Source: Clostridia bacterium
Lineage (GTDB): Bacteria; Bacillota; Clostridia; Oscillospirales; Acutalibacteraceae
Direction of reading: 5' to 3'
Length of the DNA: 64,000 nucleotides
Assembly (NCBI GenBank): GCA_017503135.1
Contig: JAFVTQ010000004.1
Coordinates: 248,001 to 312,000, forward strand
Part shown: positions 50,985-59,200 of the stretch, piece after piece
How positions within the stretch are numbered: the first letter of the stretch is position 1
Layout: each line of letters opens with the position of its first letter
The notes under the pieces: generated by a model
The model's database searches: none
What the model was told of the DNA's origin: nothing
Seen by the model: only the letters and a program-made list of their open reading frames with translations
Translations under genes and position numbers: made by a program

Positions 50985-52157
50985 ATGTTAGAAAATATTA
51001 AAAATCAGGCAGATAATTCTTTAATGCCAACTTATGCACATTTTCCTATTTCAATCGAAAAGGGTAATGGTGCAACATTCATTGATAGCGAAGGTAATGA
51101 AGTAATTGACTTCGGCTCTGGTATCGGTGTAAACTCATTGGGCTATAACAATGACGGTTGGATAAATGCTGTTACAGAACAGTTAAAAAAAGTTCAGCAC
51201 ACATCAAACCTTTATTATAATTCTACTGTTGCAGAATATGCTCAAATGCTCACAGAAAAAACAGGCTTTGACCGTGTTTTCCTTTGCAATTCAGGTGCTG
51301 AAGCAAATGAATGTGCAATCAAATTGGCTCGTAAATATAGTTTTGATAAATATGGTGAAAACCGTTACAATATAATCACTCTTGTGAACTCATTCCATGG
51401 CAGAACAATGGCTACAATTACTGCAACGGGACAAGAGCATTATCACAAGTTCTTCAATCCTTTTGTGCAAGGTTTTAAATATGCCGAGTCAGGCAACATA
51501 GAAGAATTTTTAGAAACGGCAGACGACACAGTTTGCGCAATTATCCTTGAAATCGTTCAAGGTGAGGGTGGCGTTGTGCCAACAGATTTTGAATATTTGA
51601 AAACTGTTGAAAAAATTTGCAAAGAAAAAGATATTCTTCTCATAATCGACGAAGTGCAGACAGGTATGGGCAGAACTGGCAAATTGTTTGCATATCAGCA
51701 CGCAGGAATTTCACCTGATGTTGTAACAAGTGCAAAGGGTATCGGCAACGGTCTTCCAATGGGTGCTTGTCTTTGCACAGAAAAATGTGCAAATGTGTTG
51801 ACAGCAGGCACTCACGGAACAACATTTGGTGGCAACCCTGTTGCTTGTGCAGGTGCTAAATATATTCTCAATACTCTCACAGATGATTTCTTAAATGAAG
51901 TCGCAGAAAAAGGGGAGTACATAAGAGAAAAACTTGCAGAAATAGACGAAGTAAAATCAATTACAGGTCTTGGTCTTATGCTCGGTATTGAACTCAAAAC
52001 CAAAAATGCTGGTGAAATCGCAAAAAAATGCAGTGAGAACGGACTTTTAATTCTCACTGCTAAAACTAAACTTAGAATGTTACCGCCTTTAGTAATTTCA
52101 AAAGAAGAAATTGACAAAGGTATCAACATATTGAAAAATATTATTGCAGAGGTATAA
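50985..52157 (+). CDS. argD: Acetylornithine aminotransferase
   Basis: 390 residues, class III PLP aminotransferase. LLIIDEVQTGMGRTGKLFAY contains the PLP-contacting Asp, and VTSAKGIGNGLPMGA contains the Schiff-base Lys. FGSGIGVNSLGYNN is typical of the N-terminus. It makes N-acetylornithine from the semialdehyde and glutamate. It lies 15 bp after argB and 3 bp before argF, in the middle of the operon. Confidence 0.96.
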   Translation: MLENIKNQADNSLMPTYAHFPISIEKGNGATFIDSEGNEVIDFGSGIGVNSLGYNNDGWINAVTEQLKKVQHTSNLYYNSTVAEYAQMLTEKTGFDRVFLCNSGAEANECAIKLARKYSFDKYGENRYNIITLVNSFHGRTMATITATGQEHYHKFFNPFVQGFKYAESGNIEEFLETADDTVCAIILEIVQGEGGVVPTDFEYLKTVEKICKEKDILLIIDEVQTGMGRTGKLFAYQHAGISPDVVTSAKGIGNGLPMGACLCTEKCANVLTAGTHGTTFGGNPVACAGAKYILNTLTDDFLNEVAEKGEYIREKLAEIDEVKSITGLGLMLGIELKTKNAGEIAKKCSENGLLILTAKTKLRMLPPLVISKEEIDKGINILKNIIAEV

Positions 52158-52160
52158 ACT

Positions 52161-53072
52161 ATGAAACATCTTTTAAGTATGCTCTCACTTTCAACTGAAG
52201 AGATTACAGAAATTCTTAATCTTGCAGACCAGTTGAAATATGAAAATAAAAACGGAATCAAGCATCACAGACTCGCAGGTCAGACACTTGGTATGATTTT
52301 CCAAAAATCATCAACTCGTACTCGTGTTTCTTTTGAAACAGGTATGTATCAGCTTGGTGGTCAGGCACTTTTCCTTTCAAACCGTGACCTTCAAATTGGT
52401 CGTGGTGAGCCAATTCAAGATACTGCTCGTGTGCTTTCTCGTTATCTTGATGGTATTATGATTAGAACTTTCGAACAGAGCGAAGTTGAAAACCTTGCAA
52501 AATATGGTTCTATTCCAATTATTAATGGACTCACAGACTTCTGCCATCCTTGTCAGGTGCTTGCAGACCTTATGACAGTCCGTGAGCATAAAGGTCACCT
52601 TGACGGTCTTAAAATGACATATATCGGTGACGGTAACAATATGGCAAACTCTCTTATCGTCGGTGGTCTTAAAATGGGTATGGATGTAACAGTTGCTTGC
52701 CCTGAAAACTATGACCCAGACCAAAAAGTTCTTGACTTTGCAAAGGATTATAGCGGATTCGGTCTTTATCGTGACCCTGTTGAAGCTTGCGCCGGCGCAG
52801 ATGTAATCTTCACAGACGTTTGGGCATCAATGGGTCAAGAGCAAGAAGCTTATGAAAGAAGACAGATTTTCCAAGGCATCTATCAAATCAATGATAAGTT
52901 GTTAGAAGCAGCAAACCCAGGCTGTATGGTGCAACATTGTCTCCCTGCACACCGTGGCGAAGAAATCACAGAAAAAGTGTTTGAAGAACACGCAGACGAA
53001 ATCTTCGACGAAGCAGAAAACCGTTTGCATGCTCAAAAAGCTGTAATGGTAGCTTTAATGGAGAAAAAATAA
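52161..53072 (+). CDS. argF: Ornithine carbamoyltransferase
   Basis: 303 residues. Carbamoyl-phosphate site SSTRTRVSFETGM, DFCHPCQVLADLMT for both substrates and the ornithine-loop HCLPAHRGEEI are intact. It makes citrulline, the substrate of ArgG. No carAB genes for carbamoyl phosphate are in the window. It is the last gene of the arg operon, followed by a strong terminator. Confidence 0.97.
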   Translation: MKHLLSMLSLSTEEITEILNLADQLKYENKNGIKHHRLAGQTLGMIFQKSSTRTRVSFETGMYQLGGQALFLSNRDLQIGRGEPIQDTARVLSRYLDGIMIRTFEQSEVENLAKYGSIPIINGLTDFCHPCQVLADLMTVREHKGHLDGLKMTYIGDGNNMANSLIVGGLKMGMDVTVACPENYDPDQKVLDFAKDYSGFGLYRDPVEACAGADVIFTDVWASMGQEQEAYERRQIFQGIYQINDKLLEAANPGCMVQHCLPAHRGEEITEKVFEEHADEIFDEAENRLHAQKAVMVALMEKK

Positions 53073-53111
53073 TGTGTTCTACAAAAGTATGATATTTAAC
53101 TAAAAATGTAG

Positions 53112-53138
53112 GGGCGATTCACGAATCGCCCTTTTTTT
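53112..53138 (+). terminator. Terminator of the arg operon (GGGGCGATTC palindrome)
   Basis: GGGCGATTC-ac-GAATCGCCC and seven T, preceded by TGTAG. It is the same dispersed palindrome as at 1415-1446. Confidence 0.93.
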
Positions 53139-53213
53139 ATTGCAAAAATACTTTTAATGTGATATATTTAAAATGCAAATAACAGATTGTTAATTGTTAA
53201 GTAGGTGGAAAAT

Positions 53214-53699
53214 ATGAAAAAATATCAACCTAATAATGTTGAACCTTTGGTTACAATGATATTTTTGATTTTGTTGTTAATTGAGCAGATTTTATGGAAA
53301 ATCTATCACCCTGAAAGTGGAGTTGCAACTATGGGTGCTGTGCTTTTCATTAATATATATTCTGTTTTTAAAACAAAAAGAGAATGGAATACGTATTATC
53401 TTATTGATGATGAAAAAATAACTTGTGTTTATAATGGTGGTCGTGAGCAAAAGACTATGCATTGGTCTAGTGTGGTAGAAGCAAAGGCTTTTGGTTGGAA
53501 ATATTGTCCTATAATGTGGAAAAACTTTGTTTTGGATGATAAAAACAGTACCATTGCAATAAGAATGATAGGTCTTAAAGAGTATAGAGAAGTTTGGACT
53601 TTTGCTTACGATAAAATTCGTGAGAAATCACAATCTGTTATTACTAATAATAATTTGGATAGAACCATTGAGAAAATCAAAGTTGAGATAAGTGAATAA
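53214..53699 (+). CDS. Membrane protein with PH-like domain
   Basis: 161 residues: two hydrophobic segments (about 10-28 and 38-54) then a soluble beta-rich domain (about 60-160) ending in a helix. The layout is like the protein at 23357-23839, though sequence identity is low by eye. The start at 53214 follows AGGTGG. A GTG at 53205 lies inside that site. It is a single gene between two terminators. Function unknown. Confidence 0.6.
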   Translation: MKKYQPNNVEPLVTMIFLILLLIEQILWKIYHPESGVATMGAVLFINIYSVFKTKREWNTYYLIDDEKITCVYNGGREQKTMHWSSVVEAKAFGWKYCPIMWKNFVLDDKNSTIAIRMIGLKEYREVWTFAYDKIREKSQSVITNNNLDRTIEKIKVEISE

Positions 53700-53701
53700 A
53701 T

Positions 53702-53733
53702 AAAAGGGACGATAAAGAATATCGTCCCTTTTT
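53702..53733. terminator. Bidirectional terminator
   Basis: AAAAGGGACGATA / TATCGTCCCTTTT with T-rich ends, between convergent genes. Confidence 0.9.
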
Positions 53734-53746
53734 ATTGTATTAAATC

Positions 53747-54673
53747 TTATTTAACCCATTTTTTAACTGCTGTTTCAACGAGTTCAACAACCTTGTCAAT
53801 GATTACTTCGTCGCCGTCTTGAAGATTGAGAAGTGGTTCTCTAACACCACCAAGCTCAAGTCCTGCTCTCTTTTTAAGAGCAGCTTTTGCTGTTGCATAC
53901 ATATTACCCTTTGTTGAGCACATTGTGTAAATAACTTCGTTGATGTCATCCTGCAATTTATATGCTTCTTTAACATCGCCAGCTTTAATCATATTGTTAA
54001 GTGTAACAAAAAGCTCAGGCATAACACCATATGTACCACCGATACCACCTTCAGCACCGATTAAACGACCACCGATAAACTGTTCATCAGGACCATTGAA
54101 AATAACAACTTCACGGTTGTTGAGTGCTGCTTGACGACGGAACATCTGAATATCCTGAATTGGCATTGATGAGTTCTTAACACCAATTACTCTTGGATTT
54201 TTAAGCATTTCGTCAAATAAAGGCATTGTGAGTGCAACACCTGCAAGCTGTGGAATGTTATAAATAACATAATCAGTATTTGGTGCTTCTGCAGAAATAT
54301 CGTTCCAGTATTTTGCAATAGCCTTTTCAGGAAGTCTGAAATAAATTGGTGGGATTGTTGCAATTGCGTCAACACCAAGGCTTTCAGCGTGACGAGCAAG
54401 CTCACAGCTGTCTTTTGTATTATTGCAAGCAACGTGAGCAATAATTGTGATTCTGCCCTTATTTGCTTCCATAACTGCTTCAAGTGTCTTTTTTCTGTCT
54501 TCAACACTTAAATAGATGCATTCACCTGAAGAACCACCAACATAAAGACCGTCAACACCTTTTGAAATAAGGAATTCAACTAATGCCTTTGTGCCTTCAA
54601 CTGAAATATCACCATTTTCATCATAACAAGCATAGAATGCGGGGATAACACCCTTATATTTTTCAAGACTCAT
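53747..54673 (-). CDS. N-acetylneuraminate lyase-type aldolase
   Basis: 308 residues, the DHDPS/NAL class I aldolase family. GGSSGECIYLS gives the carboxylate-binding GxSGE loop, YNIPQLAGV the catalytic Tyr and IGVKNSSMP the Schiff-base Lys. A neighbouring N-acylglucosamine 2-epimerase points to sialic acid cleavage (Neu5Ac to ManNAc + pyruvate) rather than lysine synthesis. Other pyruvate aldolase substrates remain possible. It is downstream of the epimerase with a 5-bp gap. Ribosome site in AAGAAAGAGG. Confidence 0.85.
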   Translation of the reverse strand: MSLEKYKGVIPAFYACYDENGDISVEGTKALVEFLISKGVDGLYVGGSSGECIYLSVEDRKKTLEAVMEANKGRITIIAHVACNNTKDSCELARHAESLGVDAIATIPPIYFRLPEKAIAKYWNDISAEAPNTDYVIYNIPQLAGVALTMPLFDEMLKNPRVIGVKNSSMPIQDIQMFRRQAALNNREVVIFNGPDEQFIGGRLIGAEGGIGGTYGVMPELFVTLNNMIKAGDVKEAYKLQDDINEVIYTMCSTKGNMYATAKAALKKRAGLELGGVREPLLNLQDGDEVIIDKVVELVETAVKKWVK

Positions 54674-54678
54674 TTTAA

Positions 54679-55875
54679 TTAACCTCTTTCTTCAATTTCT
54701 TTCATCATTTGGTCAAGCATAATAAGACATCTTGGCACGTGGAATGGTCCTTTGAATGTTGAACCGATACAAGCGGGGAGAGTAGGGTTACCATCACGAC
54801 GAAGATAACCATACCATTCACCACAAGGTGCTACTGCAAACTTGTCCTTTGTATATTCGAACAACTGATTGAAAATATCGAGATATTTTTCATCTTTTGT
54901 ATCTCTGTAAATCATCAAAGATGCAATAAGTGCTTCATTGTGTGGCCACCAGAGTTTCATATCGTGTTCATATGCTTCAGGTGGATTGCCAAGACAGTCA
55001 AAGAAATAAAGAATTCCACCGAATTCTTTGTCCCAACCCTTTTCGAATGCCATATCAAAGATTTCAATAGCTTTTTTATGTAATTCTTTGTCACCAGTCT
55101 GATTTGCTCTTTCCATAAGGAACCAGCTACATTCAATATCGTGACCAGGGTTTACAACTCGTCCCTCTGTGATATCAAGTCTTGGTGTACCGTCAAGAGC
55201 AACCGTTTCAAGAGTGCAACCTAAATCCTTTTTAACATGATATTTTAAAATGTGTTCAACACATTCATTTGCACGTGCGTTATAAAGGTCAGCATTTTCA
55301 GGGTCAACACGAAGCATAACAGAAGTAACATTGAGAATAATCATTGGAATACCAAGGGCACGACCTGTGCGAGTTTCAGGGTCAGTCTTTGGACCAAGAC
55401 CTGTTGGGTCAGGCATACCATGGTTGAGATTCCAATAAATATCATAAGCCTTTCGAGCTCTTTCTAAATGCTCTTTTTCACCTGTGATACCATAATATTC
55501 TGCATTAGCAATACAATAAAATGCTTCTGAATAGCAATATCTTCTTTGACGAAGTGGCTTGCCGTCTTCAGTAACTGTGAAATAAAGTCTGCCATCGGCA
55601 TTTTTGTTTACGCAATAATCTTCAAGAAAGTCGATACAGCTTTTTGAAGCCTTGAGCCATTCTTCTTTCACACCATAAATATGGCAGAGATAAGCAAAGG
55701 TCCAACCGCAACGGCCTTGCATCCACACGCTCTTGTCAGTTGAAAAAACTTTTCCGTCTTTGTCAATGCAAGTGTAAACGCCACCGTGAACTTTGTCCAT
55801 ACCATTCTGAAGCCAGAAATCAGCAACGCTATTAAGTTCTTGGAGAACCCATTGTCTTTGTTCTTTAAGGTTCAT
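54679..55875 (-). CDS. N-acylglucosamine 2-epimerase family protein
   Basis: 398 residues, an (alpha/alpha)6-barrel AGE/RenBP protein. WMQGRCGWTFAYLCHIYG near the N-terminus, GHDIECSWFLME with the catalytic His, and LWWPHNEALIASLM with a second His are the family's active-site blocks. With the lyase downstream it likely converts ManNAc to GlcNAc. No sialic acid transporter, sialidase or nagAB genes are nearby. The start at 55875 follows GGGGTG. A GTG at 55884 lies in that site. Confidence 0.88.
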   Translation of the reverse strand: MNLKEQRQWVLQELNSVADFWLQNGMDKVHGGVYTCIDKDGKVFSTDKSVWMQGRCGWTFAYLCHIYGVKEEWLKASKSCIDFLEDYCVNKNADGRLYFTVTEDGKPLRQRRYCYSEAFYCIANAEYYGITGEKEHLERARKAYDIYWNLNHGMPDPTGLGPKTDPETRTGRALGIPMIILNVTSVMLRVDPENADLYNARANECVEHILKYHVKKDLGCTLETVALDGTPRLDITEGRVVNPGHDIECSWFLMERANQTGDKELHKKAIEIFDMAFEKGWDKEFGGILYFFDCLGNPPEAYEHDMKLWWPHNEALIASLMIYRDTKDEKYLDIFNQLFEYTKDKFAVAPCGEWYGYLRRDGNPTLPACIGSTFKGPFHVPRCLIMLDQMMKEIEERG

Positions 55876-56019
55876 ATTTTTCACCCCGTGAATTGATTTT
55901 TAACAAGAAAATTTTAGCACAGAAAATACACTTTGTAAAGAAAACACAACCTAAAAAATTCAGAAAATTGAGTGTGTAATAAAATTTTGAAAAAAGTAAA
56001 AAATATTTGTAAAAATATG

Positions 56020-56048
56020 TTGACAAAATAAAAGTCTTATATTATAAT
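56020..56048 (+). promoter_or_regulatory. Promoter of tRNA-Met/tRNA-Glu
   Basis: TTGACA (56020-56025), a 17-bp spacer and TATAAT (56043-56048). A GCCGTC-aaaac-GACGGC hairpin (56055-56071) lies between it and the first tRNA. Confidence 0.85.
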
Positions 56049-56077
56049 AATCAAGCCGTCAAAACGACGGCAACTAT

Positions 56078-56154
56078 GGCGGCATAGCTTAGTTGGCTAG
56101 AGCGTCCGGTTCATACCCGGAAGGTCACAGGTTCAAGTCCCGTTGCCGCTACCA
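56078..56154 (+). tRNA. tRNA-Met (CAT), elongator type
   Basis: 77 nt with encoded CCA. Acceptor GGCGGCA/TGCCGCT, anticodon arm TCCGG-TTCATAC-CCGGA. It lacks the C1 mismatch and GGG/CCC anticodon stem of initiators, and fits elongator Met better than Ile2. Confidence 0.93.
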
Positions 56155-56180
56155 AGGGACTGAACAAGTCCCTTACAAAT

Positions 56181-56255
56181 GGCCCGGTGGTCAAGCGGTT
56201 AAGACACCGCCCTTTCACGGCGGTAACACGGGTTCGATTCCCGTCCGGGTCACCA
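56181..56255 (+). tRNA. tRNA-Glu (TTC)
   Basis: 75 nt with encoded CCA. Anticodon arm CCGCC-CTTTCAC-GGCGG, T arm CGGGTTCGATTCCCG. Part of its T arm (13 bp) recurs at 56433-56445. Confidence 0.97.
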
Positions 56256-56445
56256 AAAAGAAACAGCTACACGAAGTGTGGCTGTTTTCTTTTTGCCTGA
56301 ATTCAAATATAGGGAATCGAACCCGAGAGGGTTTTTGCGTCAAGAAAACAATTCGGGGAATTGTTTTTAGCAAAAAGGCGTGAGACATTTATGTCGAGCG
56401 TGCAGTATGCAAGGCGAAGCCGCAGCAGACGGTCGATTCCCGTCC
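56234..56445 (+). mobile_element. Gene-3'-end mini-element B (at tRNA-Glu)
   Basis: TCGATTCCCGTCC occurs at 56234-56246 in the tRNA and again at 56433-56445 (offset 199 bp). In between: a terminator, an antisense T-arm-like GAATCGAACCC (56314-56324), and core hairpin H1 with outer stem TTTTTGC/GCAAAAA and inner stem AAAACAATTC-ggg-GAATTGTTTT (56332-56376). The H2 hairpin of copies A and C is replaced by another sequence with GCAAGGCGAAGCCGC. The displaced copy is shorter than in A and C. Confidence 0.6.
56258..56297 (+). terminator. Terminator of tRNA-Glu
   Basis: AAAAGAAACAGCtACAC / GTGTgGCTGTTTTCTTTTT, a long stem ending in a T run. Confidence 0.9.
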
Positions 56446-56459
56446 ATATTACATAAAAA

Positions 56460-56493
56460 TAAAATAGAGTACACAAAAGTGTACTCTATTTTA
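56460..56493. terminator. Terminator between elements B and C
   Basis: TAAAATAGAGTACAC-aaaa-GTGTACTCTATTTTA, symmetric. It follows the displaced tRNA copies of both B (plus) and C (minus) and could serve either strand. Confidence 0.8.
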
Positions 56494-56494
56494 A

Positions 56495-56701
56495 TGGCAC
56501 GCTGGAAGGGATTCGAATTATAGATTCACAATGCGAATGGGAAATTCGCATTGTGCTCTTCGCTAAAAATGATATACCATATCATTTTCTTAACGCTCAG
56601 ACCCTCACGGGTTCGAATCCCTTATCCAAAATGTAAAAAATAAAGACGAAACAACCACAAGAGTCATTTCGTCTTTATTGGCACGCTGGAAGGGATTCGA
56701 A
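56495..56701 (-). mobile_element. Gene-3'-end mini-element C (at tRNA-Arg)
   Basis: A 23-bp repeat of the tRNA-Arg 3' end (resident 56679-56701, displaced 56495-56517; offset 184 bp, as in copy A). Between: hairpin H2 with the same 12-bp stem as A (CACAATGCGAAT/ATTCGCATTGTG, 56527-56555), core H1 with stem AAAATGATAT/ATATCATTTT (56566-56588), then GCTCAGAC and a T-arm-like GGGTTCGAATCCC (56610-56622). Read on the minus strand, the order and most bases match copy A, while the H1 stem differs by paired substitutions. Confidence 0.7.
56636..56678 (-). terminator. tRNA-Arg terminator (inside element C)
   Basis: On the minus strand AATAAAGACGAAAT / GTTTCGTCTTTATT followed by a T run. Confidence 0.88.
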
Positions 56702-56755
56702 CCCCCGACCTTTTGGTTCGTAGCCAAACACTCTATCCAGCTGAGCTACCAGCGC
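56679..56755 (-). tRNA. tRNA-Arg (ACG)
   Basis: 77 nt with encoded CCA on the minus strand. Anticodon arm TTTGG-CTACGAA-CCAAA gives ACG (read as ICG). T arm GGGGGTTCGAATCCC. Its 3' end is duplicated at 56495-56517. Confidence 0.97.
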
Positions 56756-56916
56756 ATATACGACTTTCAGCCGCCCGAATATAATACCATTAGAAATATA
56801 AAATGTCAACAGTTTTTTGAAAATAAAGTAAAAATTCTTTAAGTCTTTTTATTGACAATCCTTTCCTTTGTGCTATACTTGTTAAGTATTTCGCAAACAT
56901 CTCGGAGGTAATTACA

Positions 56917-57825
56917 ATGAAAGTTTTAAATAGTTTTCACTTTGGTATTCAAAGAAAAATTATTGCTAATATGACAACAGAGAGTTGGGATAATATCCCA
57001 CATATCGTCTTCAACTATGAGCCTGATGTTACTGATTTTGTTGCATATTGCAAAAAGTTAAACGAAGAAAATGGAACAAAAATTTCACTTAATACATATT
57101 TCTTAAAGGTTATTATTGAAGGTCTTAAAGCTGCTCCAATTCTCAATTCTCACATTGAATTCAATAAAAAGCTTGTTCGTGGCAAGGTTACAACCTTTGA
57201 AAATATTGATATTTCAATGCCAATGATTTTGCCAAACGACGAAATGATGACAATTACATTGCACGACCTTGAGAATAAGAGCGTTGAGCAAATTCAAAGT
57301 GAAATGGCAGATGTACGCAGACGCGCAGAAAACACAAATCTCACAGAAGCAATGTTTGAAGTTTCTCTTGAAAACACACTTACAGCATTGAAAAAGGGTC
57401 AAATCAGAAAAGTAGTAAACCGTCTTATCGGCTCAAAAACAGGTAAATACAGAGTTAAAACTCTCTCAGGCAAAGCAAAGAGAGAATATGAAAAAATCCC
57501 AAGAGAAGACCGAATCACAAAAGACGATATCCGTCAGGGCACAGTAACAGTTTCAAATGTTGGCTCACTTTATCGTGGTCAGCGTGGCAATGTTACACTT
57601 CTCGAGGTTGTGCCACCACAGGTTTCAACATATTGCCTTGCAGCCGTTCAGGATAGAGCAATAGTGACAACCAACGACAAGGGCGAGAAAGAAATTCAAG
57701 TTAGACAAGTTCTTCCAATTTGTATGGCAATCGACCATAGAGCATTGGATTTTGGTCAGTCAGTACCATTTATGAAGCGCATTGACGAAATCTTCGCAAA
57801 CCCTGAAGAAGTTAAAATTTGGTAA
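56917..57825 (+). CDS. Stand-alone 2-oxoacid dehydrogenase E2-type acyltransferase
   Basis: 302 residues covering only the CoA-dependent acyltransferase catalytic domain. The C-terminal AIDHRALDFGQSVPFM corresponds to the E2 active-site DHRxxDG block with its catalytic His, and GTVTVSNVGSLYRG matches the GTFTISNxG block. There is no lipoyl domain, no E1/E3-binding domain, and no E1 or E3 gene nearby. A basic insert (about 165-205, GSKTGKYRVKTLSGKAKREY) is unusual. It may transfer an acyl group to another carrier. CGGAGG precedes the start. Confidence 0.8.
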   Translation: MKVLNSFHFGIQRKIIANMTTESWDNIPHIVFNYEPDVTDFVAYCKKLNEENGTKISLNTYFLKVIIEGLKAAPILNSHIEFNKKLVRGKVTTFENIDISMPMILPNDEMMTITLHDLENKSVEQIQSEMADVRRRAENTNLTEAMFEVSLENTLTALKKGQIRKVVNRLIGSKTGKYRVKTLSGKAKREYEKIPREDRITKDDIRQGTVTVSNVGSLYRGQRGNVTLLEVVPPQVSTYCLAAVQDRAIVTTNDKGEKEIQVRQVLPICMAIDHRALDFGQSVPFMKRIDEIFANPEEVKIW

Positions 57826-57829
57826 AATA

Positions 57830-57857
57830 AAAAGAGAGTACACCGTACTCTCTTTTT
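57830..57857. terminator. Bidirectional terminator
   Basis: AAAGAGAGTAC-acc-GTACTCTCTTT with T6 on the plus strand, between convergent genes. Confidence 0.9.
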
Positions 57858-57859
57858 TC

Positions 57860-59188
57860 TTATCTAACAACTAAAATTTTATCTATATTATATTTCTTGA
57901 ACAACTCAATATGCTCATTAGTGATTTTTTCACCACTCACCGCAATTGGAATAGCAGGTGGGCAAGACACAGTAGGACTAGCACACACACGACCAAGTGC
58001 ATTTTGAATATCTATTTCTTCACTTTCGCAGAAAATGCTTTCACGAATTGTCAAAACTTTCTCGGCTTTTGGAATTTCAATGTTTGATGCATCTTTTTTA
58101 GTGCTTACATTGATATTTTCAAAGGCTTTTTTCAGTTTCTCTAAATCTTTGTCTGTATTCTGTGGTGAGAACATAAACACCACAAAATCATCGTCAGCAT
58201 ATTCAAATTCAATGCCACAATCACGAAGATAACATTTAAAATCAATGTCAAAACCACGAAAATCAACTGTGAGTTTCAAAGGCTCTGCCGATAATATTCC
58301 AAATCCTTTTGAGTTTATTAAATATTTCAATTCAGCAATTTTATCTGCACAAAGTTCAACATCTTCTCTTATTTTTTCATCAATATATCTGTTGCACAAA
58401 TCAAGTGATTGCAAAATAAGATATGACGGACTCGTTGAGCCGAAAATACTCATTGCATTAACGGCATTTTTTGAGAATCCGTATTTATCACTCTTTGCAA
58501 TGTGCAAATACCCACCACCTGTGAGCACAGGGAGTGTTTTGTGTGCTGAGTCGCAACACATATCTGCACCAAGTGTTATTGGGTGCAAATCTCTCTTATA
58601 AAATTTCAAATAACTGCCGTGAGCATTGTCAACAAGCAGGGGAACATCATAACTTTTGCACACTTTTGCAATGCTCTCAATATCACTCATTCCACCCAGA
58701 TAATCAGGACTTGTGATATACACAGCAAATGGCTTTCTAGGGAGGCTTTTAAGTGTCTTTTCAACCATCTCACCATTCATAATACAAGAACAAATGCTAT
58801 CAGTATTTGTTGGATAAATCCACTCAACATCTGCATCAAGTTTAGCAAGTGCATAGATAAATGACTTGTGAGCATTTCGTCCTGCTAATACGAATGGACG
58901 AGTGTTTTTATCTGCCTTTAAATATGCTAAATAAAGCATTGCATTGATGCTCTGACTTGAACCGCCTGCAGAATAAACTGTCTTTGCAGTCGAGAAAAGC
59001 AAAGTCGCATTTTCTTCACTTTTTCTGATTATTCCGTCGGGGGCGTATAATTCGTCAGCACCCTGAATTTCAGTAATATCAAAGGCTTCACAGCCTAAAA
59101 AAGACACACCCTTATGACCCGGCATGTGAAGTCGGGCAGTATTACTTTTAATGTAATTCTGCACAAAGTCAAAAATTGGTGTGTCCAT
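57860..59188 (-). CDS. Orn/Lys/Arg decarboxylase family PLP enzyme
   Basis: 442 residues, the short Gram-positive type without the N-terminal wing domain. LHMPGHKG at the N-terminus, VDNAHGSYLKFY with the PLP-binding Asp-His, and DSAHKTLPVLTGGGYLHI with the Schiff-base Lys are the family marks. It decarboxylates arginine, lysine or ornithine to a polyamine precursor. The substrate is not clear from sequence. The C-terminal region keeps GRVCASPTVSCPPAIPI. In many Firmicutes this gene sits beside tmk and holB, but not here. Confidence 0.9.
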   Translation of the reverse strand: MDTPIFDFVQNYIKSNTARLHMPGHKGVSFLGCEAFDITEIQGADELYAPDGIIRKSEENATLLFSTAKTVYSAGGSSQSINAMLYLAYLKADKNTRPFVLAGRNAHKSFIYALAKLDADVEWIYPTNTDSICSCIMNGEMVEKTLKSLPRKPFAVYITSPDYLGGMSDIESIAKVCKSYDVPLLVDNAHGSYLKFYKRDLHPITLGADMCCDSAHKTLPVLTGGGYLHIAKSDKYGFSKNAVNAMSIFGSTSPSYLILQSLDLCNRYIDEKIREDVELCADKIAELKYLINSKGFGILSAEPLKLTVDFRGFDIDFKCYLRDCGIEFEYADDDFVVFMFSPQNTDKDLEKLKKAFENINVSTKKDASNIEIPKAEKVLTIRESIFCESEEIDIQNALGRVCASPTVSCPPAIPIAVSGEKITNEHIELFKKYNIDKILVVR

Positions 59189-59200
59189 TTGTTTTATTCC

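Noticed and set aside
56093-56383. 96-codon open frame across tRNA-Met and tRNA-Glu
   Set aside because: It reads through two well-folded tRNA genes and a terminator; no ribosome site.
56256-56678. Retron or reverse-transcriptase origin of the 3'-end elements
   Set aside because: No reverse transcriptase or msr/msd-like pair in the window; nothing beyond hairpins supports it.
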